NCBI GenBank assembly: GCA_038231495.1
Contig: JBBRLG010000076.1
Location: 1 to 18,017, forward strand
DNA: 18,017 nt
Source: JBBRLG01 sp038231495
GTDB taxonomy: Bacteria > Planctomycetota > Planctomycetia > Gemmatales > Gemmataceae
Direction of reading: 5' to 3'
The notes beneath the pieces were generated by a model. That model was not told where the DNA came from. It ran no database searches and was given only the letters and a program-made list of their open reading frames with translations. Both the position numbers and the translations under genes were made by a program. Below are positions 8,778 to 15,795 of the stretch, piece by piece (the stretch's first letter is position 1; the number at the start of each line of letters is the position of its first letter).

Positions 8778-10487
8778 CTACGCCGCCCGATGGCGGTCGG
8801 TCTTGCGCGGCTCGGGAGCCTTGCGGGCCGCCGGTCGCGGCGCTTCGGGCGGCGTCTCCGCCTCCTTGATCTGCACCGGCAGGCGCACCGTAAACGTGCT
8901 GCCCGCGTTCGGCCCCGCACTGCTGGCGTCCAGTTCGCCGCCGTGCTGGTTGATGATGCGGTGGCTAATCGTCAGGCCCAAACCCGTGCCCTTGCCCGTG
9001 CGGCTGCGCGTGAAGAACGGCTCGAAGATATTTTCCAACACTTCCTGGCTCATGCCGCAGCCGCTGTCGGCGAATTGCACCTCGGCCATGCCGTCGCGCT
9101 GGCCCAGGCGGATTTCCAGTTTGCCGCCCTCTTCCATGCTGTCCAGCGCGTTGACGACCAGGTTCAAGATCACTGACTTGATCTCCTCCGCATTCACGGG
9201 GGCCGTGATCCGGCCGCCCGGCACGCGCTCGGTGTTCGTCAGGAACGTGATGTCCTTGCCCTTGGAGTTGGGCAGGTGTTGGGCGATGTCGATGACCGAC
9301 TGCACCAGCAGGCCCAGGTCCGCCGACTCGCGCTTGACCTCGCCGGTGCGGCTGAAGGCCAACAGTCGCTCCGTGATGTTCTTGCAGCGGAACGCTTCCT
9401 CCTGAATCATCTTCAAATACTTGGTGTAAACCTCGATCTCGTCGGGCCGGATGGAGTTGTGCAGCAGCCGGGTCAGGCTTTGCAAGCGCGACTCCAGCGC
9501 CTCGCTACAAAAGGCGATGCTCGCCAGCGGGTTGTTGATCTCGTGGGCCACGCCCGCCGCCAGGAAGCCGACGCTCGCCAGCCGCTCCGAGCGGACCAGT
9601 TGCCGGCTGCGCTCGTTGACCTGGCGGGCGAGGTCGCTGTAGAGGTCTTGCAGTTTCTGCATCATTTCGTTGAACGCGCAACCCAGCTCCTCCATTTCGT
9701 CGCCGCTGTGCAATTCGATACGGTGGTCGAGGTCGCCGTTGGCCACGCGCTTGACGCCGGCTTCCAGGTCGCGAATCGGGTTGAAGACCCAGGCATAAAA
9801 GGAAGCCATCAGGCCGCAGACCAGCAGGAAGCCGACGACGCAGGCCGGCACGATCATCCACAGCGCGATCTGATAATGGCGGCGCGAGTTGTTGATATTG
9901 GTGTTGAGTTCGTCGTAGATGCTGTCGAGCAAATCGCCGGCGTCCTTGTCGAGGCTCGCCAGATGCTTGCGGACCGGCTCCCATTTCGCCGCCTTCTGCG
10001 CGGCGTTTTGGTTGACGCTGAAGTCCGTATTGTTTTGCAGGTCTTGTTCCGTGGAGCGCAAGACATCAATTTCGCTTTGCAGCGGCCCCGTCAGCCCAAG
10101 GATGTGTTCCCGGTAGACCGGGTTGTGGCCGTGGGCGTGCGTCTCCTCCAGGCGCTCGTGATAGTTCTTGAGCCGCTGATCCACGTCCGCGAACGCTTGC
10201 TTGACGGCCTGGTCGCGCGACTGCGGTTTCGCGCCGGGATTCTCCAACGCGCCCAACTCCGGGCTGGCATCGCCGTCCGGTTCCCCCATGAGACGCTTGA
10301 GCTGACCCACGGCTTGTTTGACGTCCTCGGCGGCGCGTTGCTCGATGACGAGGCTGCGGATGACGTTCATGGTCTGGTAATACGACCACAAGCCGCGGAG
10401 CGTGCCGCCCAGCAGGAGGGCCATGATCCCCACGACGAGGGTCAGCCCCAGCATCAGCTTGTGGCGAATCCGCCATTGCAACGCCAC
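8778..10487 (-). CDS. membrane sensor histidine kinase (HAMP, HisKA, HATPase)
   Basis: 569 residues starting at a GTG (10485-10487), chosen because AGGAGGGCG lies just upstream and the membrane anchor begins a few residues later; an in-frame ATG at 10643 would add an unlikely 52-residue leader. TM1 is about 11-31, the extracytoplasmic part about 33-205 (mostly helical, coiled-coil-like, no named sensor domain I recognise), and TM2 about 206-232. HAMP is at about 233-285, HisKA phospho-His315 in AAGVAHEINNP, and the ATPase has NLVVNALDS at 442-450, DSGCGMS at 474-480 and GTGLGL at 500-505. The tail (545-569) is Pro/Arg-rich. The HEINNP box is typical of kinases paired with NtrC-type regulators, which agrees with the next gene. 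The stimulus is unknown. Confidence 0.92.
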   Translation of the reverse strand: MALQWRIRHKLMLGLTLVVGIMALLLGGTLRGLWSYYQTMNVIRSLVIEQRAAEDVKQAVGQLKRLMGEPDGDASPELGALENPGAKPQSRDQAVKQAFADVDQRLKNYHERLEETHAHGHNPVYREHILGLTGPLQSEIDVLRSTEQDLQNNTDFSVNQNAAQKAAKWEPVRKHLASLDKDAGDLLDSIYDELNTNINNSRRHYQIALWMIVPACVVGFLLVCGLMASFYAWVFNPIRDLEAGVKRVANGDLDHRIELHSGDEMEELGCAFNEMMQKLQDLYSDLARQVNERSRQLVRSERLASVGFLAAGVAHEINNPLASIAFCSEALESRLQSLTRLLHNSIRPDEIEVYTKYLKMIQEEAFRCKNITERLLAFSRTGEVKRESADLGLLVQSVIDIAQHLPNSKGKDITFLTNTERVPGGRITAPVNAEEIKSVILNLVVNALDSMEEGGKLEIRLGQRDGMAEVQFADSGCGMSQEVLENIFEPFFTRSRTGKGTGLGLTISHRIINQHGGELDASSAGPNAGSTFTVRLPVQIKEAETPPEAPRPAARKAPEPRKTDRHRAA

Positions 10488-10515
10488 GTCCGCCCTCCTG
10501 GCATCCGCGAATCGC

Positions 10516-10543
10516 TTTCGGCAGCTACGTCCTGTAGCCGAAA
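10516..10543 (-). other. possible leader hairpin of the kinase gene
   Basis: TTTCGG (10516-10521) pairs with CCGAAA (10538-10543), and CTAC (10525-10528) with GTAG (10534-10537), giving 10 bp with a 3-base bulge and a 5-base loop. It lies about 30 bases before the kinase start codon, upstream of the AGGAGG site. It may be a leader structure or a chance fold. Confidence 0.3.
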
Positions 10544-10670
10544 TCGCATCTCCGCTCGGCACGATGACCGTGGGGACTCTACCAAAAGCATTCGTGCCTG
10601 GGGAGTCCAGGTTTTCAGGTCCGCAAGCGCGTAGCGCCGGCAACCGAGGGGGGTTGGGCAGGCCGTTTTA

Positions 10671-10703
10671 CCCTCGTTCCCAGGCGGAGCCTGGAAACGA
10701 GGG
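10671..10703. repeat. REP-like palindrome, 15-bp arms
   Basis: Arms 10671-10685 and 10689-10703 are complementary at 14 of 15 positions around a 3-base loop. The core (CTCGTTCCCAGGC) resembles a palindrome that I recall as widely dispersed in planctomycete and some cyanobacterial genomes. It ends 18 bases before the pseudouridine synthase start, so it would fall in that gene's leader or promoter region. Confidence 0.6.
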
Positions 10704-10721
10704 GAACCATACAATGACCGC

Positions 10722-11423
10722 ATGACCCCGCTGCCGCCGCTCGACATCTTGTACGAGGACAACCATTGCCTGGCCATTTGCAAGCCCAGCGGCAGCCTCA
10801 GTACGCACTTCGACGGCCAGGAAGAAACCCTCGACCGCATGGTGAAGGCGTACCTCAAGGAAAAGTACAAAAAGCCGGGCAACGTCTTCATCGGCGTCGT
10901 CCACCGGCTCGACCGGCCGGTGTCGGGTGTACTGTTGTTCGCACGCACCAGCAAGGCAGCGGCCCGGCTGTCCGAACAGTTCCGGGAAGGCTCGATCGAG
11001 AAGATTTACTGGGCCGTCGTCGAAGGCGATGTCAAGCAACCCGCCGGTTCGCTGGAAGATTGGCTCCTGAAAAACAAGGAAACCGGCCGCGTTGAGGTCG
11101 TCGAACCGAACGACAAGGGGGCGCGGCAGGCGCTCCTGCACTACCAACGGCGCGGCAGCCACGGCGGGTTGACGTGGTTGGAAGTGCGGCCGCAAACGGG
11201 CCGCACGCACCAGCTGCGGGTCCAGCTCGCCCACCACGGCCATCCGATTTACGGCGACGCCAAATACGGGGCCGTCCACACGTTCGGCCGGGCCATCGGG
11301 CTGCACGCGCGCTCGTTGACGTTTTTGCACCCGATCCGCTACGAGCCGGTGACGCTCAAGGCGGACGTGGCGCGGCCCTGGCACGGGCGGTTCGCCTACC
11401 TGTTCAAGGACGCGCAGTCATGA
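10722..11423 (+). CDS. RluA-family RNA pseudouridine synthase
   Basis: 233 residues; converts uridine to pseudouridine in rRNA or tRNA. It is a bare catalytic domain without an N-terminal S4 RNA-binding domain, like RluA or TruC rather than RluC/RluD. Motif I is DILYEDNHCLAICKPSG at 8-24. The catalytic motif HRLDRPVSG is at 61-69 with Asp64. Motif III is RPQTGRTHQLRVQLA at 156-170, followed by HPIYGDAKYG. All active-site residues are present. The start ATG has no clear ribosome binding site (only GGGGAACC about 13 bases upstream), and a decoy ATG at 10714 stops after three codons. Its stop overlaps the next gene's start (ATGA at 11420-11423), so translation is coupled to the glutamate-cyclase-domain gene. 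The target nucleotide cannot be inferred. Confidence 0.9.
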   Translation: MTPLPPLDILYEDNHCLAICKPSGSLSTHFDGQEETLDRMVKAYLKEKYKKPGNVFIGVVHRLDRPVSGVLLFARTSKAAARLSEQFREGSIEKIYWAVVEGDVKQPAGSLEDWLLKNKETGRVEVVEPNDKGARQALLHYQRRGSHGGLTWLEVRPQTGRTHQLRVQLAHHGHPIYGDAKYGAVHTFGRAIGLHARSLTFLHPIRYEPVTLKADVARPWHGRFAYLFKDAQS

Positions 11424-12409
11424 TCGACGCCCGGCTCACGGTCATGCGTAATCTGATCCAGGAAGACGTCGGCAACCGCGGCCTCGCTGCCGACCCGCGC
11501 GACAACCTCCTGACCTGTTGTCCCCACGATTGCGCCGGGGCGTGCGCGAGCCTGGCGAACACGGAGCGGGCGCGCGTCGTCATCGTGACCGGATTCTATA
11601 TTGCTGACGCGGAGCCGCCGTGTGCCGAGACGGACGGACCGCTCGGTGCGGTGTTCCTGGCACGCGCACTCGTGCCGCTGGGAATCGACGTGGCCCTGGC
11701 GACCGACCCCTATTGTGTTACTGCGCTGCGGTCCGGGTTGGAGGCGTGTGGCCTGACGGATTCGGTCCGCGTTTATGACCTGGACGTGGAGTTGTCGGCG
11801 TGCCTGGATTTCGCGCCGACGCACCTGGTTGCCCTGGAGCGAGTCGGACCGAGCCACACCGCCCAATCCGTTGCAGCCCAGCCGGGCACGATAGCCGCCG
11901 ATCTCGCGGCGTTTGAGCGACTGGTGCCGGCAAACCGGCGCGACAAGTGTTATTCGATGCGCGGCCGCGACCTCAGCGCCTTTACGCGCCCGGCTCACCA
12001 CTTATTCGACGCGGCGGCAACGTCACGGCCTCGGATCATAACCATTGGCATCGGCGACGGCGGCAACGAGATCGGCATGGGCAAGGTTCGCTGGGACACC
12101 GTCCGCCGCAACATCCCCGATGGTGCCTTGATTGCGTGCCGAGTTGCGACCGACCACCTGATCGTCTGCGGCGTCAGCAACTGGGGTGCGTACGCCCTCG
12201 GCGCCGGCGTGCGGCTCTTGCGAAATGTGGCCCCCGACCGGACGTTGTTCGACACCGAAGGCGAACGTCGCCTGCTTGAAACGATGGTGCGCGACGGGCC
12301 GCTGGTCGATGGCCGCAGTAAAAAGCGCACGGCGACCGTCGATGGCTTGCCCTTCGACCGCTACGCCGCGGTGCTGGGCCGGTTGGGACAGATCCTCGAT
12401 ACCAAGTAA
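11420..12409 (+). CDS. DUF4392 / D-glutamate cyclase C-terminal domain protein
   Basis: 329 residues. The ATG at 11420 overlaps the previous stop, and the protein homology starts there. The whole protein corresponds to the DUF4392 (glutamate cyclase) domain that forms the C-terminal part of vertebrate mitochondrial DGLUCY, which turns D-glutamate into 5-oxo-D-proline. Landmarks recognised from the family: TGFYI at 57-61, ETDGPLGA at 70-77, ERVG at 140-143, the Gly-rich GIGDGGNEIGMGK at 210-222, and TDHLIVCGVSNWGAYAL at 244-260. A Cys cluster at 33, 34, 38 and 42 (TCCPHDCAGAC) could be structural or metal-binding. No signal peptide, so it is cytosolic. The DUF1445 gene follows 17 bases later. 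Assignment to the family is firm; the reaction is inferred from the animal protein. Confidence 0.82.
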   Translation: MIDARLTVMRNLIQEDVGNRGLAADPRDNLLTCCPHDCAGACASLANTERARVVIVTGFYIADAEPPCAETDGPLGAVFLARALVPLGIDVALATDPYCVTALRSGLEACGLTDSVRVYDLDVELSACLDFAPTHLVALERVGPSHTAQSVAAQPGTIAADLAAFERLVPANRRDKCYSMRGRDLSAFTRPAHHLFDAAATSRPRIITIGIGDGGNEIGMGKVRWDTVRRNIPDGALIACRVATDHLIVCGVSNWGAYALGAGVRLLRNVAPDRTLFDTEGERRLLETMVRDGPLVDGRSKKRTATVDGLPFDRYAAVLGRLGQILDTK

Positions 12410-12426
12410 GCAGGAGGTAATAACCG

Positions 12427-13215
12427 ATGGACCTACGACATGGGACCGGTGCGGAAGTGCGGCGCCGCGCCCGGATGGGTGAACTCGACAGGCCGACGGC
12501 AGGGCTGGCTCTGGGCTACGTCCAGGCGAACCTCGTGGTGGTGCCGCGCGAACTGGCCTTTGATTTTCTGCTGTTTTGCCAGCGCAACCCGAAACCGTGC
12601 CCCTTGCTCGACGTGACCGAGCCGGGCGTGAGCGAGCCGAAGTTCGCCGCGCCGGGGGCCGACGTTTGCACCGACGTTCCGCGCTACCGGGTTTACCAAA
12701 ACGGCGAACAAACGGACGAGCCGGCCCACCTGGCTGCGTGGTGGCGCGACGACCTGGTCGCGTTCTTGTTGGGCTGCTCGTTCACGTTCGAGAACGCCCT
12801 GTTGCAGGCGGGCGTGCCGGTGCGCCATGTCGAACAGAAGAGCAATGTGCCGATGTACCGCACGAACCGTTTATGCAAACCGGCGGGCATGTTTCACGGA
12901 CCGCTCGTCGTATCCATGCGGCCCATGACGCCGGCACAGGCTTTGACCGCGACCCGCGTCTGCGGTCGTTTCCCGCGGGCGCACGGTGCGCCGATCCACT
13001 TCGGCGACCCGATTGCACTCGGCATCGCGGACATCGATAAACCAGACTTCGGCGATCCGGTGGAGATCAAATCCGGCGAAGTGCCGGTGTTCTGGGCGTG
13101 TGGCGTGACGCCGCAGGCCGTGGCGATGGAGGCGAAACCGGCGCTGTTCCTGACGCACAAGCCGGGACACATGTTTGTCACCGACCTACACGACACAGAT
13201 CTGGAAGGGGAATGA
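12427..13215 (+). CDS. DUF1445 family protein (YcsI-like putative hydro-lyase / D-glutamate cyclase N-terminal domain)
   Basis: 262 residues, the normal full length of the DUF1445 family (PF07286; Bacillus YcsI). Landmarks: GYVQANLVVVP at 30-40, FCQRNPKPCPLLDV at 50-63, DVPRYRVY at 83-90, FLLGCSFTFENAL at 113-125, NVPMYRTN at 140-147, VSMRPM at 162-167, HGAPIHFGDP at 186-195, FWACGVTPQ at 222-230 and HKPGHMFVTD at 244-253. An excellent AGGAGG lies 10 bases before the ATG. It is cytosolic, with no signal or membrane segment. In DGLUCY this domain is the N-terminal half, so lying next to DUF4392 strongly suggests that the two proteins act on the same D-glutamate/5-oxoproline chemistry or form a complex. 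The older label hydro-lyase is a database name, not shown by the sequence. Confidence 0.85.
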   Translation: MDLRHGTGAEVRRRARMGELDRPTAGLALGYVQANLVVVPRELAFDFLLFCQRNPKPCPLLDVTEPGVSEPKFAAPGADVCTDVPRYRVYQNGEQTDEPAHLAAWWRDDLVAFLLGCSFTFENALLQAGVPVRHVEQKSNVPMYRTNRLCKPAGMFHGPLVVSMRPMTPAQALTATRVCGRFPRAHGAPIHFGDPIALGIADIDKPDFGDPVEIKSGEVPVFWACGVTPQAVAMEAKPALFLTHKPGHMFVTDLHDTDLEGE

Positions 13216-13223
13216 ATTGCAAA

Positions 13224-13235
13224 GCCGCAAGCGGC
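13224..13235. repeat. single copy of the palindromic 12-mer at a convergent junction
   Basis: GCCGCAAGCGGC, the complement of the 12-mer in the hairpins at 2095-2140 and 8713-8756, sits alone in the 24 bases between the convergent stops at 13215 and 13240. It is followed by GGTTTTATTT on the + strand, so it could act as a weak terminator for the D-glutamate operon; the stem alone is only 4-5 bp. Confidence 0.5.
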
Positions 13236-13239
13236 GGTT

Positions 13240-14778
13240 TTATTTGTTGACCAATTGAGCAAGCAATGCCGCTGCCGCGGTTTGCCGCGGCATGTCCATC
13301 GCCGGGTCGTCCAGCACCAGCCGTTCCCGCGACGAGCCGGGCCGCAACGTTTGCAGCAGCCACGCCTCCTTCAACGCCCGGTTCGCTTCCGGCGACAGCC
13401 GGCATTCCAGTGCCGCGTCGGGCCGGACGCCCCAATCGTCGGTAAGTTTGCTCTCCGGAAAACGGTGCAAGGTCTTACCGCCGGGCCGTTGAAACGTGCC
13501 GCTCGTCAATTTCATGCCGGTGTACGGCAAACCAAGGTGGACCTGCGTTTGCACGCTCGCCTTGCCGAAACTGCGCTGGCCCGCCACCCGCGCCCGGCCG
13601 TGGTCCTGCAGCGCCGCGGCGATCAGTTCCGCACCGCCCCTCGTGTCGTCGTTGACCAGCACCACCAGCGCGAAATCCGTGAAGTCCCCTTCCTTGTTGG
13701 CGCGGTAGATCACGTCGTCCCGGCCGCGTGCCTTGACCGTGGTGAGGACCTTTTCCGTGTCGAGGAACAAACGGGCGCAGTCGATCGACTCGTCCAGGTA
13801 GCCACCCGGACACCAGCGTAGGTCGAGGACCAGGCCGCGCAATTTCTTGACGTGCAGCTCGGTCAAAACCTCGTGCAGTTCGCGGGCCGTGCCCTTGGCC
13901 AGCGACGCCACCCGGACCTGCGCAACGCCGGCCTCCGTGTCGAGGAAATAGTTCCAGGCGTTGTCGTCGCGGCGACTGACGCCCAGCACCGTTTCCGTGC
14001 GGAAATGTCTTTGTTCCAGCGTCGTTTTCTGCTCCTTGGCCACACCGGGTCGGCGGTACGCGATTTCCAGTGGCGGCGGCACCTGCAGCGCCGGCTCATC
14101 CAATCCCAGCGTCCGCGCATTTTCCGATACCCAGACGCCGAGCAGTTGATCGACCTTCTCCGCGGACAATTCATGGACGGCCTGGTCGTTCAAACGAGTG
14201 ATGGCGTCGCCCGGCCGCAACCCACCGCCCTGGGCCGGACCGCCGGGAAACACGACGGTCACGCGCAGCGACTCCGCAACCAGGTGCGGCGCGATTTCCA
14301 GCCCGAACCCCACCATTTCCGCCTGGAGGGCAGCGTTCGGACGCTGGTCGTCGGCGGTAATGACCTTCGTGGACGGGTCGAGCGACGCGGCGACCGCCTC
14401 AAAGACCACGCGCAAATCGTCGGTCAACTCGCGGTTGCCGCCACAGTCCTTGCGCGCCTTGGCGAGGAGGGCCAGGGTCGCCTCGTCGGTCTTGACTTCT
14501 TCCAGGTCTCCCTTGAAATGCGCGGGGAGTGGGCGACCGGCTTTGTCGTATAAGCCTTTCAGCGCCGCGTAAAGCACTTGGGCGTGCGTCACCGGCCGGA
14601 CGTACTGGTCCACGATCTGATTACTGGCGTTGAGCAGTTGCCGGCCAAAGAGTTGGTTGTCCGCATCCGGCGAATTGCGAGTTGGACACTCATAGCCAAT
14701 GGCATCCTGGGCGGGGGCGGCAAGGAATAAGCCGACGCAAAGCAAAAGGAGCGTGAGCGAATAGAGCAACACCCGCAT
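13240..14778 (-). CDS. exported PDZ/S41 (C-terminal processing protease-like) protein, probable pseudopeptidase
   Basis: 512 residues with an N-terminal signal peptide (hydrophobic 3-20, cleavage near APA at 21-23) and GGAGGA before the ATG. The order follows the CtpA/Prc family: a helical N-terminal region (40-140), a PDZ domain (about 155-245, GGLRPGDAITRLN at 185-197) and the S41 fold (about 280-450, with LRGLVLDLRWCPGGYLDES). In active enzymes the catalytic Ser sits in SASASE, and Lys follows about 25 residues later. Here the aligned stretch is TRGGAE (379-384), putting Gly381 at the nucleophile; the Lys is kept (Lys406 in SFGKASVQ). Without the Ser it should not cleave peptides by the usual Ser-Lys dyad. 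A binding, chaperone or regulatory role is possible, or a variant mechanism. It is a single gene, convergent with the D-glutamate operon. Confidence 0.82.
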   Translation of the reverse strand: MRVLLYSLTLLLLCVGLFLAAPAQDAIGYECPTRNSPDADNQLFGRQLLNASNQIVDQYVRPVTHAQVLYAALKGLYDKAGRPLPAHFKGDLEEVKTDEATLALLAKARKDCGGNRELTDDLRVVFEAVAASLDPSTKVITADDQRPNAALQAEMVGFGLEIAPHLVAESLRVTVVFPGGPAQGGGLRPGDAITRLNDQAVHELSAEKVDQLLGVWVSENARTLGLDEPALQVPPPLEIAYRRPGVAKEQKTTLEQRHFRTETVLGVSRRDDNAWNYFLDTEAGVAQVRVASLAKGTARELHEVLTELHVKKLRGLVLDLRWCPGGYLDESIDCARLFLDTEKVLTTVKARGRDDVIYRANKEGDFTDFALVVLVNDDTRGGAELIAAALQDHGRARVAGQRSFGKASVQTQVHLGLPYTGMKLTSGTFQRPGGKTLHRFPESKLTDDWGVRPDAALECRLSPEANRALKEAWLLQTLRPGSSRERLVLDDPAMDMPRQTAAAALLAQLVNK

Positions 14779-14869
14779 GCCTCATCCTCCGTGATTCGGC
14801 GAAACCTCCGTCGGCCCGCTACTGTAGAACAAGGAGGCCGGTGTAAGGAAGACCAACCTGCGAACGCAA

Positions 14870-14927
14870 GGCGCGCCGGGGGCTTTCGCCGCAGGAAGTC
14901 ACCGGGGGCTTTCGCCCCCGGCGCGCC
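14870..14927. repeat. GC-rich compound repeat (direct and inverted)
   Basis: A 13-base arm at 14870-14882 is perfectly complementary to 14915-14927. Inside, the 15-mer CCGGGGGCTTTCGCC occurs twice (14876-14890 and 14902-14916), and the second copy forms its own hairpin CCGGGGGC / GCCCCCGG (14902-14909 with 14914-14921). It lies in the 272-base divergent gap between the S41 gene and the secreted-protein gene; the rest of that gap holds only the candidate promoter at 14959. It resembles dispersed GC-rich repeats of planctomycete genomes. Confidence 0.6.
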
Positions 14928-14958
14928 CCGGATCAGGTCGATTTCCTTTGGCGCACCC

Positions 14959-14988
14959 TTGACAGCGGCCGCGCACTTCGGCTATGAG
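14959..14988 (+). promoter_or_regulatory. candidate promoter of the secreted-protein/TolC operon
   Basis: A perfect TTGACA at 14959-14964 is followed after 18 bases by TATGAG at 14983-14988 (4 of 6 for the -10). It would start RNA near 14995, about 55 bases before the ATG at 15051. It is the best -35 match I saw in an intergenic region of this window. Confidence 0.5.
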
Positions 14989-15050
14989 ACCGGGCGGTAT
15001 GGTGCGGCCTTGTATTCCTGCACGCACTCGACGAGAAGAGGTGGCGGGAG

Positions 15051-15755
15051 ATGATGGCGAATCTGGGGCGACGGCAACGTTACCTGCTGGGCGCTATAGC
15101 CTGGCTCTCCCTGCTTGGAACGGTCAGCGCTCAGCCGGGTGCCGGTTACTACCCCGCGCAGTGGCAAAATTCACCGGCCGCGCCAGGGCCCCAGGCACGG
15201 AACCCCAACCCCGGCCCGTCGGACACGCCAGACGGTCGCGACCTACGCCCGGTCGCCGCGTGGCAGCGCGCAGCGGCCGCCGACCGCCTCAACCCGCCGG
15301 GCGTTCAACATTCCCTGGCGCACTTGCCCGCCGTCACCCGGCTCGATTCCGACGTGGCCTGGCGGCAGCGACTCCAGGCCGACGCCGCGCAGGCGGGCGG
15401 ACCGGCACCCGGTTTTCCGCGGGACGCGCCGCCGCCGGTCGAGGGGCCACGCCGGGTGGCGGATCGCAAACCATTGCTGGTCGAGCCGAACTCCGTCTTT
15501 TACGACCGGCTGCCGTTCGAGGAGTTGAATAGCGAACGTTATGGCTGGGACTTCGGCCCCGTGCAGCCAGTCCTGTCCACCGGCAGCTTCTTCGCCGATT
15601 TGGCGGTCGCGCCGTTGTACTGGCTGCGCGACCCGCTCCGCACCGGCGAATGCAGCGCCGGCCAGTGCTTGCCGGGCGACCCGGTGCCGTACCTGCTGTA
15701 CTTCCCCTGTCGCGACTGTTTTCGGCTCACCGTCGCGGGGCCGGCGCGGCAGTAA
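15051..15755 (+). CDS. secreted proline-rich protein of unknown function, upstream of TolC
   Basis: 234 residues. A signal peptide is clear: GRRQR, hydrophobic 11-23, cleavage after VSA at 25-27. Residues 28-140 are Pro/Ala/Arg-rich and probably unstructured. The C-terminal part (about 142-225) is more ordered: EPNSVFYDRLPFEELNSERY, then GWDFGPVQPVLSTGSFFADL and APLYWLRDP. It ends with four Cys (GECSAGQC and PCRDC) that could form two disulfides in the periplasm or at the surface. Two adjacent ATGs (15051, 15054) exist; GGCGGGAG lies just before. It ends 40 bases before the TolC-family lipoprotein gene, so the two are likely co-transcribed and may share an outer-membrane role. I do not recognise the family. 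Confidence 0.72.
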   Translation: MMANLGRRQRYLLGAIAWLSLLGTVSAQPGAGYYPAQWQNSPAAPGPQARNPNPGPSDTPDGRDLRPVAAWQRAAAADRLNPPGVQHSLAHLPAVTRLDSDVAWRQRLQADAAQAGGPAPGFPRDAPPPVEGPRRVADRKPLLVEPNSVFYDRLPFEELNSERYGWDFGPVQPVLSTGSFFADLAVAPLYWLRDPLRTGECSAGQCLPGDPVPYLLYFPCRDCFRLTVAGPARQ

Positions 15756-15795
15756 AAAGGGGCACAGGGACGCGCTTCCCGTGGGAGATGCACGC

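Noticed and set aside
10488..10643. N-terminal extension of the histidine kinase
   Set aside because: The GTG at 10487 has a strong AGGAGG and is followed at once by the first membrane helix; the extension has no conserved features.
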